From: Petrimonas mucosa
Lineage (GTDB): Bacteria; Bacteroidota; Bacteroidia; Bacteroidales; Dysgonomonadaceae
Reading direction: 5' to 3'
Assembly (NCBI RefSeq): GCF_900095795.1
Contig: NZ_LT608328.1
Coordinates: forward strand, 2,473,001 to 2,537,000
Length of the DNA stretch: 64,000 bases
Part shown: piece by piece, positions 46,287-54,780 of the stretch
Position numbering within the stretch: the stretch's first letter is position 1
How the letters are laid out: each line of letters starts with the position of its first letter
Notes under the pieces: model-generated
Database searches by the model: none
What the model saw: the letters and a program-made list of their open reading frames with translations, nothing else
What the model was told of the DNA's origin: nothing
Made by a program: the position numbers and the translations under genes

Positions 46287-47477
46287 CTATTTAAGGGTGT
46301 CAATAACAATAAATGCGAATAGCGACGAGCTGGTCAGCAGCGCCTTGTCGTCAATGAGAAAGGTGGAGGAGTGGAGCTTCCCGCAGAGACCGTTTGCCGG
46401 GGCCACACCGAACCGGTAGAAGCAACAGGGAAACCGTTGCGAGAAAAAGCCGAAATCTTCTGCGGTCATGCGGACCGGATATGTTGCAACGGCGGCTTCA
46501 CCCAAAAAGTCGACAGCCTGCAGACGAACCTTTTCCGTGATGTCGGGATGGCTCACCGTACACGGGTAACCTCCAGGTATGACAACCTCGGAGGTGCATC
46601 CGTAAGCGGCGGCAACCGAATCGATAATTTGCGGAATGGCACCGAGCATCCGTCGACGCTCGTTTTCGTCCATGCATCTGAGCGAACCGGCAAGTATGAC
46701 CTCCGAGGGGATAACGTTGGTTGCGCCGTCGGCAATGAACTTTCCGAAGGAGAGTGTCATCGGCTGGAAAGGATCCCTGCGCCGGCTCACCACCTGCTGC
46801 AGGGCAATAATGACATTCGACGCCGCCAGCACGGTGTCGTTCAGTTCGTGCGGCAACGCACCATGCCCTCCCTGCCCTTTTATCCTGATGTGAACCTCAT
46901 CGGCCGAAGCCATCACGGTTCCGGTCTGGAAGGCAACCATGCCTGCAGGCAGATCCACATAGGCGTGTTGCTTCACCACGAGGTCGGGTTTAAAGTCACA
47001 AAACAGGCCATCATCCAGCATCAGTGATGCTCCGCCTGGCGACCGCTCCTCTCCGGGTTGAAACACAAAGAGTGCAGTGCCGGAGAACTCGCCGCGCAGC
47101 CGGTGTACCATCTTGACTGTTCCCATCAGCGATGCGGTGTGGGAGTCGTGACCGCAGGCATGCATTACCCCTTCGGTAAGCGACCGGTATGGCACATCGT
47201 TTCTCTCATGCACCGGCAGTGCGTCCATATCGGCAACCAGGGCGATGCAGCCTCCGCCGTCTCCTGATTTTTCACCGGTAACCCAGGCCAGAATCCCGTT
47301 CCCGCCGATATGACTCCGGTAGGGAATCTTTTCGGCATCGAGGAACTCCATTATATATCTTGCCGTATTCTCTTCGTGGAACGAGAGCTCGGGGTGTTGG
47401 TGCAGATAACGGTAGTGACGGACGATCTCGGGGAAGAGACCATCGACAAGCTGACGGATGTTCTGATGGATATTCAC
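46287..47477 (-). CDS. M20-family amidohydrolase/aminoacylase
   Basis: The 396-residue protein starts at GTG 47477. It matches the M20D group of metal-dependent amidohydrolases (hippurate hydrolase/HipO-like). Metal-site motifs are visible in order: LVADMDALPVHE, MHACGHDSHTA, FVFQPGEERSPGGA, GGHGALPHE, and the late MTAEDFGFFSQRF. It should remove acyl groups from N-acyl amino acids or peptides in the cytoplasm; there is no signal peptide. It lies 4 bp after the DUF1015 gene and shares its transcript. The stop is close to the displaced Lrp promoter. Confidence 0.93.
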   Translation of the reverse strand: MNIHQNIRQLVDGLFPEIVRHYRYLHQHPELSFHEENTARYIMEFLDAEKIPYRSHIGGNGILAWVTGEKSGDGGGCIALVADMDALPVHERNDVPYRSLTEGVMHACGHDSHTASLMGTVKMVHRLRGEFSGTALFVFQPGEERSPGGASLMLDDGLFCDFKPDLVVKQHAYVDLPAGMVAFQTGTVMASADEVHIRIKGQGGHGALPHELNDTVLAASNVIIALQQVVSRRRDPFQPMTLSFGKFIADGATNVIPSEVILAGSLRCMDENERRRMLGAIPQIIDSVAAAYGCTSEVVIPGGYPCTVSHPDITEKVRLQAVDFLGEAAVATYPVRMTAEDFGFFSQRFPCCFYRFGVAPANGLCGKLHSSTFLIDDKALLTSSSLFAFIVIDTLK

Positions 47478-47481
47478 TAAA

Positions 47482-48726
47482 CTACGATAATTTATGGATC
47501 ACGAGTCCCGACCTCAATTTCGGTTCGAACCAGGTGGTTTTGGGTGGCATGATGTTTCCGGAGTCGGCAATATCCATCAACTGTTTCATTGAGACAGGAT
47601 AGAGTGCAATGGCCAGGGCCATCTCTCCACTATCGACCCGCCTTTTCAATTCTCCCAGACCACGGATACCACCCACAAAATCGATCCGCTTATCGGAACG
47701 TAGATCCTTGATTCCCAAGATATCATCTAGAATCAGTTGCGAGGTGACCGTCACATCCAGCGCCCCGATGGGATCGTTGTCGTTGTACGTTCCCGGTTTT
47801 GCTGTTACACTGAACGAACGGCCGTCGAGGTAGATGGAGAGGTTGTGCAGATGACGGGGTTTAGGTATTTCGGTTCCGGCAGGCTCGACAACAAAATTCT
47901 TCTCCAGCTTACGGAGAAACTCGTCGGGCGACAATCCGTTTAGATCCTTCACCACCCGGTTGTAGTCGATAATGGTCAGTTGATTGTCGGGAAAACATAC
48001 CGCCATGAAGTAGTTGTACTCCTCATCACCCCGGTGATCGGGGTTGTTCCGCGCCTTCTCGGCACCCACCAGCGCTGCGGCGGCAGAGCGGTGGTGACCG
48101 TCTGCAATATAGAGGTAGGGAATCGTGGCAAAGATCCCGGTAATCCGGTTGATCTCCTCATCCCCGCCGATCAGCCAGAAATGGTGTCCCACCCCATCCG
48201 CCGAAACAAAATCGTACTCCGGCTCCTGAAGGATGATACGGGAAACGATGGCGTCAATCTCCGGATTGTAGGGATAGGCAAAGAAAACCGGCTCGATGTT
48301 GGCATCGGTCACACGAACATGCTTCATCCGGTCCTCCTCCTTATCTCGTCGCGTAAGTTCATGTTTTTTGATCCGGCCGTTGATGTAGTCTTCGACGCTT
48401 GCTCCCACTACCAGACCGTATTGTGTTTTGCCATTCATGGTCTGCGCGTAGAGGTAATAGATCTCCTTATCGTCCTGAACCAACCAGCCCTTTTCCTGAA
48501 ACAGCCTGAAGTTTTCGGCTGCTTTCTCATAAACGTCTGCGTCGTGTTCATCTTTTCCGGCAGGAAACTCAATCTCCGGCTTGATGATGCGGTAGAGCGA
48601 CTTCTCGTTTCCTTCGGCTTCCAGGCGAGCTTCATCGGAGTTCAGCACATCGTACGGACGAGATGCAACCTCCTTTACGAACTGTTTGGGTGGGCGAACC
48701 CCCTTGAACGGTTTTATTATTGCCAT
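47482..48726 (-). CDS. DUF1015 family protein
   Basis: The 414-residue protein matches DUF1015: the start AIIKPFKGVRPPKQ, VASRPYDVLNSDEA, YADGHHRSAAALVGAEKAR (here as IADGHHRSAAA) and YNYFMAVCFPDNQLTIIDYNRVV. The family is widespread and has a conserved DGHHR core, but its chemistry is not established; in many bacteria it lies near serine or amino-acid metabolism genes. It heads a unit with the M20 amidohydrolase (4-bp gap). A -7 box lies at 48756-48764, 29 bp upstream. Confidence 0.9.
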   Translation of the reverse strand: MAIIKPFKGVRPPKQFVKEVASRPYDVLNSDEARLEAEGNEKSLYRIIKPEIEFPAGKDEHDADVYEKAAENFRLFQEKGWLVQDDKEIYYLYAQTMNGKTQYGLVVGASVEDYINGRIKKHELTRRDKEEDRMKHVRVTDANIEPVFFAYPYNPEIDAIVSRIILQEPEYDFVSADGVGHHFWLIGGDEEINRITGIFATIPYLYIADGHHRSAAAALVGAEKARNNPDHRGDEEYNYFMAVCFPDNQLTIIDYNRVVKDLNGLSPDEFLRKLEKNFVVEPAGTEIPKPRHLHNLSIYLDGRSFSVTAKPGTYNDNDPIGALDVTVTSQLILDDILGIKDLRSDKRIDFVGGIRGLGELKRRVDSGEMALAIALYPVSMKQLMDIADSGNIMPPKTTWFEPKLRSGLVIHKLS

Positions 48727-48755
48727 AATTCAATGAATGAAATTTCGTTTACAGT

Positions 48756-48764
48756 GCAAAAGTA
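48756..48764 (-). promoter_or_regulatory. Promoter -7 box of the DUF1015-M20 unit
   Basis: TACTTTTGC on the minus strand matches TAnnTTTGC; no clear -33 TTG. It lies back to back with the DMP19 promoter at 48821. Confidence 0.55.
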
Positions 48765-48820
48765 AAGTTTTTTTACCTACAATGCCATCCGACACGCGGT
48801 TAATTTCGAATAAAAGTGGC

Positions 48821-48829
48821 TATATTTGC
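48821..48829 (+). promoter_or_regulatory. Promoter -7 box of the DMP19-like gene
   Basis: TATATTTGC is a perfect -7 box. A possible alternative TTG start at 48826 lies inside it and is therefore rejected in favour of ATG 48856. Confidence 0.65.
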
Positions 48830-48855
48830 GCAGTCAAATCCAACACATTTCCAAC

Positions 48856-49356
48856 ATGATTCAAATTCAAGAACAAGCTATCATCGAAGCTGCCGGCAAA
48901 GGCATGGATGCTTTCCTTAACCTGTTCACCGATGCCTATCTGGCGGCACTGGACGGCAATGTCACTGCTGAAAACATGGAAAAACTGAACGGTTATCAGC
49001 ATACACTTCTTGCTTTCCGGTTCTTTACGGATGAAGTGCGTGAAGGTGGGTTTGTGCAGTTGATCCAGAATGGATACGGGGGGTATGTTTTTGATAATCC
49101 CACTGCAAAGGCCTTGAAACTGATGGGGGCCAAAAGGCTGTCGAAAATCCTGTACAAGGCCAAGGAGATCTACGACGGGCACCGGAGCGAACTGGAACGC
49201 GACACCACCGAAGAGGAATTCATGGCGATGTACGAACAGTTTGAACAGTTCGACGAACTGGAGGAGAAATATATGGAGATCGAGGAAGAAGAGACTTCCA
49301 TCATCGCCTCATATGTGGATGAGCATATAGAGGATTTTGCCCAGGTTGTAAAGTAA
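48856..49356 (+). CDS. DMP19/DUF4375-like protein
   Basis: 166 residues from ATG 48856. The middle segment (LLAFRFFTDEVREGGFVQLIQNGYGGYVFDN, residues about 45-75) is characteristic of DMP19-like proteins, where GGF.Q...N.YG is conserved. The C-terminal third is very acidic (EEEFMAMYEQFEQFDELEEKYMEIEEEE by pieces), like the DNA-mimic member. DMP19 of Neisseria mimics DNA and binds a regulator; most homologues have no known role. Convergent with the DUF3109 gene. Confidence 0.75.
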   Translation: MIQIQEQAIIEAAGKGMDAFLNLFTDAYLAALDGNVTAENMEKLNGYQHTLLAFRFFTDEVREGGFVQLIQNGYGGYVFDNPTAKALKLMGAKRLSKILYKAKEIYDGHRSELERDTTEEEFMAMYEQFEQFDELEEKYMEIEEEETSIIASYVDEHIEDFAQVVK

Positions 49357-49368
49357 TCGGCCCCTGTT

Positions 49369-49977
49369 TCAAGGCTCTCCACACGTGGCGTTTTTCTCCT
49401 CCTCCAGCAACTTTGCAGCTTCACACACCTCGTTGTACCACTCCTCGCCAAACCGGCGGATCAGCGGTTCACGAAGGAATTCATAGATTTTCACCCCTTC
49501 ACTTCTGCCCAGTTTGACTGCTGGCTTGCATATCGACCAGCGGTTGTAGTTCAAGGCGGTATATTCACCGAGCTTCTGCAGGCGGATGGGATATAGGTGA
49601 CACGAAACCGGCTTCTGTACCCGAATGCGCCCTTCCCGCCAAGCTCTCTCGATGGAGCATTTGCATGTTCCGTCCGCATCGAAATAGGTAAAGACGCACT
49701 CCCTGCCGTTAATGATGGAGGTCACCAGCTCACCGTCGTAGTCGGTATAGGCAATTCCCTGCTCCTCGATAAGGGCTTTGGCCGCAGGCGACAAATCGTC
49801 CCAGATCTCCGGCAGTATCGATTGTATCTGTTCAAATTCCTTCCGTTCGAGCGGCGCACCGGAATCACCCTCTACACAACAGGCTCCCTTGCATTTGGTT
49901 AGGTTGCAAATAAAATGCTCTTCGAAAATATCGTCCGATAATATAGTGTCTCTAATCTGAATCATGCTTTTGGTCAT
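49369..49977 (-). CDS. DUF3109 cysteine-rich protein
   Basis: 202 residues from ATG 49977; a second in-frame ATG at 49965 is equally possible. The conserved cysteines of DUF3109 are present: CNLTKCKGACCVEG near 25-38, GRECVFTYFDADGTCKCSIERA, PVSCHLYPIRL and SICKP. The pattern resembles YkgJ-type zinc/iron-cluster proteins, suggesting a metal or Fe-S site; function is not established. It overlaps the 3' end of the CPBP protease gene by 26 bp, indicating coupling. Confidence 0.88.
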   Translation of the reverse strand: MTKSMIQIRDTILSDDIFEEHFICNLTKCKGACCVEGDSGAPLERKEFEQIQSILPEIWDDLSPAAKALIEEQGIAYTDYDGELVTSIINGRECVFTYFDADGTCKCSIERAWREGRIRVQKPVSCHLYPIRLQKLGEYTALNYNRWSICKPAVKLGRSEGVKIYEFLREPLIRRFGEEWYNEVCEAAKLLEEEKNATCGEP

Positions 49978-50845
49978 CTATAAGTCTCTTGAAGCGTAAA
50001 AAAATGAAATATGTCAGCACCCCACTTGCAATCATCACCGGAATAGCTCCCCACGTCAGGGGCTTCTTCTCCAGTTGTTCCAGGAAATTGTTCTCTCCAC
50101 AGAAAAAGGTGATGACGACAACAGAGGCATTGTTAACAAAGTGATAGAGCATGGGCAACCACAGGTTACCCGAATAGAGGAAGAGGTACCCCAAAACCGC
50201 CCCCATCAGCAACCGGGGAAAAAAACCGAAAAACTGCAGGTGAATGGCACTGAAAATAAAAGCTGTAACCCATACCGCCAAGTGACCCTTTCTGAACCAC
50301 CTCTCGAGCAGTTGTTGCAGGGCTCCCCTGAAAAAGATCTCCTCTACAAACGCGGCGGTGGCGGCGACGAGAAACAGGTTCATCAGCAGGTCGATCCAGC
50401 TCTCTCCCGACAGAAAAAGGTCGGTAAGCTGCCTGAGGGCATCCTCCATCTGGCGCATCCAGTTCTCCACCCCCCTTAACGCATCGGGAAGCACCATCTG
50501 TTCGTTCCAACGGGCTACAACTGCGATGCCGGGATATGAAACCGCAAAAACCAACAATGTGACAAGAAGGGCCAGCGGCAGTTTCCCCGTCCGCTTCAAC
50601 CCCATCCTCTTCATCGGAGTGCCTCCAATCCACCGGTAGAGAGTATATGCCGGAAGGAACATCACAAGGAGATCCTGAAGAAGAATGGTTAGCCGGTAAT
50701 ACCAGATGGTTCCGGTAAATGCAGGGTATGACATACCGATCATATGGAGGAGCGCTCCCGCCAGAAACGAACCCATCAGGGAGAACAGAAGCAGATAGGC
50801 AACCTTTGTCCGCTGCGCACTATGCTCGAGCATTTTTGACATCAT
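49952..50845 (-). CDS. CPBP intramembrane metalloprotease
   Basis: The 297-residue membrane protein has about eight hydrophobic helices. The CPBP/Abi (type II CAAX protease-like) motifs are present: EEIFFRG with the paired Glu and Arg, FSAIHLQFFGFFPR with the first His, and LYHFVNN with the second His. These glutamate proteases cut within membranes; roles include prenyl-protein processing or bacteriocin immunity, and none can be assigned here. A promoter box lies at 50861-50869. Confidence 0.92.
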   Translation of the reverse strand: MMSKMLEHSAQRTKVAYLLLFSLMGSFLAGALLHMIGMSYPAFTGTIWYYRLTILLQDLLVMFLPAYTLYRWIGGTPMKRMGLKRTGKLPLALLVTLLVFAVSYPGIAVVARWNEQMVLPDALRGVENWMRQMEDALRQLTDLFLSGESWIDLLMNLFLVAATAAFVEEIFFRGALQQLLERWFRKGHLAVWVTAFIFSAIHLQFFGFFPRLLMGAVLGYLFLYSGNLWLPMLYHFVNNASVVVITFFCGENNFLEQLEKKPLTWGAIPVMIASGVLTYFIFLRFKRLIDDQKHDSD

Positions 50846-50860
50846 TCTAGTTTTCTGGCT

Positions 50861-50869
50861 GCAAAGATA
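50861..50869 (-). promoter_or_regulatory. Promoter -7 box of the CPBP-DUF3109 unit
   Basis: TATCTTTGC on the minus strand matches the -7 consensus, 15 bp before the ATG at 50845; -33 unclear. Confidence 0.55.
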
Positions 50870-50935
50870 GTTAAAATTGGGTGAATGCGATGGAGTTATT
50901 TTACATTGTTTAAATAATTAACCCTCAAATATTTT

Positions 50936-50966
50936 TTGCAGTTACCAATATAAAACGTATTTTTGC
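50936..50966 (+). promoter_or_regulatory. Promoter of tig
   Basis: TTG at 50936-50938, a 19-bp spacer and TATTTTTGC at 50958-50966 match the consensus. The leader to the ATG at 51055 is about 80 nt. Confidence 0.8.
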
Positions 50967-51054
50967 ATCCAATTTCTAAAATTGGTTTTTCTATTTAAAC
51001 CAATTGATTTTCAAATCGCAACAAACTTTATTAAGCGTAAAACAAACAGTTCAA

Positions 51055-52428
51055 ATGAAGGTAACACTCAACAAAACAGACAATGTAAACGGCATCATAG
51101 CCATAGAATTGGAAAAAAACGATTATCAGGAAAACGTTGACAAGTCGCTGAACCAATTCCGTCAAAGAGCCAACATTCCGGGTTTCCGTCCAGGGAGAGT
51201 TCCCAAGGGAATCATTCAAAAGATGTACGGGAAATCGATCCTTGCCGACGAGATCAACAAACTGGTAAGCAACGAACTATACAACTATATCAAAGATAAC
51301 GGACTGAATATTCTGGGTGAGCCGCTGCCAAACGAAGAGGAACAGAAAACGATCGATTTCGACAAGGATGAAAACTTCGAATTCAAGTTCGATATTGCTT
51401 TGGCTCCTGAATTTGAACTCCCGCTCAACAAAAGGGACTCGCTGACCTACTACAACGTCAAGGTTGAAGATGATCTGCTCGACAAGCAGATCGATGCCTA
51501 CAAGCAAAACTACGGCACATACAAGCAGGTAGAGAGCGAGGTGGCCGACACCGACCTGATCAAGGGAAAAATTACTGAAATCGATAACGGTGAACCCAAG
51601 GAGAACCTGATCGAGGTTGAAAACGGGATGATCATGCCTTCATACATTAAGGACGAAGAGATCAGGAAGCAGTTTGTAGGTGCCAAGGTTGGCGACACAA
51701 TCGTTTTCAGCCCCGCGAAAGCCTACGATAACAACGCCGTTGAGATAGCTTCACTGTTGCAGATATCCGAAGAGGATGTGGCCCACGTCAACTCCGACTT
51801 CTCCTTCGAGATTCGTGAAGTAACCCGATACGAAGAGGCTACGATGAATCAGGAACTGTTTGACAAGGTGTTGGGTGAAGGGGTGGTTTCAACTGAAGAG
51901 GAGTTCAGGACAAAGATCGCCGAACTGTTGAGCAGCCAGTTCAAGCCGGCAGCCGATAGCCTCTTTATGAAAGCCGCACGTGAGCTGGTCCTGAAAAAGA
52001 TGAAGGGCGTTGAATTTCCCGATGCCTTTTTGAAACGTTGGTTGCTGGTCGCCAACGAGAAAAACAGCCCCGAGACAATCGAGGAGGATTATCCGAAGAT
52101 CTGCGACGACCTGAAGTTCCACCTGTCGAAGGAAAAGATTGTAAAAGATCAGCAGATCAAGGTCGAGAAGGAGGAGATGGAAGCCTTTGCAGCTGAAGTG
52201 GCCCGTTCACAATTTGCACAATACGGGATGAGCAATGTTCCCGCCGATGTACTGGAGAACTATGTAAAGCGGATGCTTGAGGACCAGAACACGGTGAGAA
52301 ACATGTACGACCAGCTGATCGAGAACAAGGTAATGGAGTGGCTCAAGCAGACCGTAAAGGTAAACGAGAAGGAGATCCTGTCTAAAGATTTTGAGAAACT
52401 CTTTTCAGAAGAGAAGGAAGAAAAATAA
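51055..52428 (+). CDS. tig: Trigger factor
   Basis: 457 residues from ATG 51055; the frame extends upstream into the leader, but MKVTLNKTDNVNG is the family start. The ribosome-binding loop GFRPGRVPKGIIQKMYG lies near residues 41-57, the usual signature of the N-terminal domain. The middle FKBP-like domain is diverged, as in other Bacteroidota, and a long helical C-terminal arm follows. It is a ribosome-associated folding chaperone. It heads the conserved order tig-clpP-clpX. Confidence 0.95.
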   Translation: MKVTLNKTDNVNGIIAIELEKNDYQENVDKSLNQFRQRANIPGFRPGRVPKGIIQKMYGKSILADEINKLVSNELYNYIKDNGLNILGEPLPNEEEQKTIDFDKDENFEFKFDIALAPEFELPLNKRDSLTYYNVKVEDDLLDKQIDAYKQNYGTYKQVESEVADTDLIKGKITEIDNGEPKENLIEVENGMIMPSYIKDEEIRKQFVGAKVGDTIVFSPAKAYDNNAVEIASLLQISEEDVAHVNSDFSFEIREVTRYEEATMNQELFDKVLGEGVVSTEEEFRTKIAELLSSQFKPAADSLFMKAARELVLKKMKGVEFPDAFLKRWLLVANEKNSPETIEEDYPKICDDLKFHLSKEKIVKDQQIKVEKEEMEAFAAEVARSQFAQYGMSNVPADVLENYVKRMLEDQNTVRNMYDQLIENKVMEWLKQTVKVNEKEILSKDFEKLFSEEKEEK

Positions 52429-52561
52429 ATTCTTCAGTTGAAACAGGGAGTTTATCTCCAAAAATAGATATCTTTGTTTCTGTAACAATGCTGCAGCAAA
52501 CGGTAAAGCCGGCTGCGGCATTTCCCATCGGATGTAAACCGTTGATAAAAACCAGAAGAGT

Positions 52562-53236
52562 ATGCAAAACGATTTCAGAAAATATGCCGTCAAACATTTA
52601 GGTATGAGCAGTGCCCGACTTGACGGCTATGCAAAAGTTATAAGCGCCAGCGGCGGATATATCTCACCGACCATTATCGAGGAACGTCAGCTGAATGTCG
52701 CACAGATGGATGTATTCTCGCGCCTGATGATGGACCGGATCATTTTTCTGGGGACCCAGATCGATGATTATACGGCCAATGTCATCCAGGCACAACTACT
52801 CTATCTAGACTCTGCCGACCAGGGAAAAGATATCTCCATCTATATCAACTCTCCCGGTGGTTCGGTCTACGCCGGGTACGGGATCTACGACACCATGCAG
52901 TTCATCTCCAGCGATGTAACTACCATCTGTACCGGGATGGCAGCATCGATGGCAGCAGTTCTGCTTGTTGCAGGAACACCCAAGAAGCGCTTCGCCCTGA
53001 CCCATTCACGCGTCATGATCCACCAACCGTTGGGCGGTGTACAGGGACAGGCATCTGACATCGAGATTACCGCGCGTGAGATTGCCAAGGTAAAACAGGA
53101 GTTGAACACCATCATTTCAAAACATACCGGAAAGTCCATCGAAGAGGTATCGCGCGACTCCGACAGGGATTTCTGGATGAGTGCCTCAGAAGCAAAGGAG
53201 TATGGCATGATCGACGAGGTCTTGATAAAAAAGTAA
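52562..53236 (+). CDS. clpP: ATP-dependent Clp protease proteolytic subunit
   Basis: The 224-residue protein has the catalytic Ser in GMAASMAAVLL, the His in SRVMIHQPLGG and the Asp in SRDSDRDFWMSA. The N-terminal 35 residues (up to SGGYISPTIIEERQ) are longer than in E. coli and probably processed. It forms a tetradecameric protease chamber fed by ClpX, encoded 68 bp downstream. A weak -7-like box (TATCTTTGT, 52469-52477) may give an extra promoter between tig and clpP. Confidence 0.97.
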   Translation: MQNDFRKYAVKHLGMSSARLDGYAKVISASGGYISPTIIEERQLNVAQMDVFSRLMMDRIIFLGTQIDDYTANVIQAQLLYLDSADQGKDISIYINSPGGSVYAGYGIYDTMQFISSDVTTICTGMAASMAAVLLVAGTPKKRFALTHSRVMIHQPLGGVQGQASDIEITAREIAKVKQELNTIISKHTGKSIEEVSRDSDRDFWMSASEAKEYGMIDEVLIKK

Positions 53237-53304
53237 ACGGAAAACCGACTACGGCCAAACGTCAACCATTGAATAGCTAATAGTCAATTATATTCTTAAG
53301 AAGA

Positions 53305-54546
53305 ATGGCAAAAAAAGCAAACAGCAGCAATCATTGCAGTTTCTGCGGAAGAAGTGAGAACGATGTAAACTTGCTGATTTCGGGAATATCGGGTTATATT
53401 TGTGACATGTGCTCGGAACAGGCACACGAGATCGTGAACGAGACGTTCAAGAGCAACGGAAAATCTGCTCTAGACATTTCACTCAACTCATTACCCAAAC
53501 CCAAACAGATCAAGGAGTTTCTCGACCAGTACGTGATCGGTCAGGACAATGCCAAACGGTTTCTCTCTGTCTCCGTTTACAACCATTACAAGCGAATCCT
53601 GCAAAAGACCATGAAGGATGATGTGGAGATCGAAAAATCCAACATCATCATGGTCGGTGCCACCGGCACGGGAAAGACTTTGCTGGCAAGAACGATTGCC
53701 AAGTTGCTGCGTGTTCCTTTTACCATTGTGGACGCTACCGTACTTACCGAGGCCGGATATGTGGGTGAAGATATCGAGAGCATCCTTACCCGGTTGCTGC
53801 AGGTTGCCGATTATGACGTTGCAGCTGCGGAACGGGGGATCGTCTTTATCGATGAGATCGACAAGATTGCAAGAAAAGGCGACAACCCGTCAATTACCCG
53901 TGACGTTAGCGGGGAGGGTGTTCAACAAGGTTTGCTGAAACTGCTCGAAGGGTCGGTAGTCAACGTACCCCCGCAGGGTGGAAGAAAACACCCGGAGCAA
54001 CGCATGATTGCGGTAAATACCAAGAATATCCTCTTTATTTGCGGGGGAGCATTCGATGGGATCGAGAAGAAGATTGCCAGCCGGCTGAATACCCGCGTGG
54101 TGGGTTATGCAGCCAGCGGAAGGAATAGCGACATCGACCGCAACAACCTGCTCAAGTATGTCACCCCGATGGACCTGAAGGCATTCGGTCTAATTCCCGA
54201 AATCATCGGCCGGTTACCGATACTGACCTACCTGGATCCACTCGACAGGGATGCCCTGTTAAGAATCCTTACCGAACCCAAGAACTCCATCATCAAGCAG
54301 TACGAAAAACTCTTCCAGATGGATGGTGTTACACTCACAATTGAGAAGGAGGTTTACGAGTACATTGTAGACAAGGCCATCGAGTTCAAACTCGGTGCAC
54401 GCGGATTACGCTCCATTGTGGAGGCGATAATGATAGATGCGATGTTCAATTTGCCATCCGAGGAGAAGAAAAAACTGCACGTGACGCTTGAATATGCAGT
54501 GAAGCATTTTGAAAAATCGGATTTCCGTCACCTGAGAGTAGCCTGA
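53305..54546 (+). CDS. clpX: ATP-dependent Clp protease ATP-binding subunit ClpX
   Basis: The 413-residue AAA+ unfoldase has an N-terminal zinc-binding domain (CSFCG and CDMCSEQ), Walker A GATGTGKT, Walker B FIDEIDK, and the pore loop in EAGYVGED. The IGRLP region used for ClpP docking is present ([11 protein letters not shown]). Full length and intact. It delivers substrates to ClpP. Confidence 0.97.
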   Translation: MAKKANSSNHCSFCGRSENDVNLLISGISGYICDMCSEQAHEIVNETFKSNGKSALDISLNSLPKPKQIKEFLDQYVIGQDNAKRFLSVSVYNHYKRILQKTMKDDVEIEKSNIIMVGATGTGKTLLARTIAKLLRVPFTIVDATVLTEAGYVGEDIESILTRLLQVADYDVAAAERGIVFIDEIDKIARKGDNPSITRDVSGEGVQQGLLKLLEGSVVNVPPQGGRKHPEQRMIAVNTKNILFICGGAFDGIEKKIASRLNTRVVGYAASGRNSDIDRNNLLKYVTPMDLKAFGLIPEIIGRLPILTYLDPLDRDALLRILTEPKNSIIKQYEKLFQMDGVTLTIEKEVYEYIVDKAIEFKLGARGLRSIVEAIMIDAMFNLPSEEKKKLHVTLEYAVKHFEKSDFRHLRVA

Positions 54547-54570
54547 TTCTCACAACTTTCCTAATATCTT

Positions 54571-54597
54571 CCTTCCGGGTTCCAGGAAGGGGTTTTA
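54571..54597 (+). terminator. Weak terminator after clpX
   Basis: CCTTCC (54571-54576) pairs with GGAAGG (54585-54590), extended by G-U pairs and followed by TTTT. Confidence 0.45.
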
Positions 54598-54711
54598 TAG
54601 TTTCTGTTTGTCCCGTAAAGATTGACAGCAGTATTTGTCTGTTTGGTTATTATTCCTGAATTTAGTGCTTATTTTTGAATTGGATTTGTTTTTAAATATA
54701 AAATACTTTCT

Positions 54712-54720
54712 TACATTTGC
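54712..54720 (+). promoter_or_regulatory. Promoter -7 box of recQ
   Basis: TACATTTGC fits the consensus. A TTG lies 23 bp upstream (54686-54688), slightly long. The leader to the ATG is about 55 nt. Confidence 0.6.
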
Positions 54721-54780
54721 ATTATTCCATTGGTACGATTAGTACGAGAATGTTTTAAGTTTGTGGCGTAATTTGCTCTT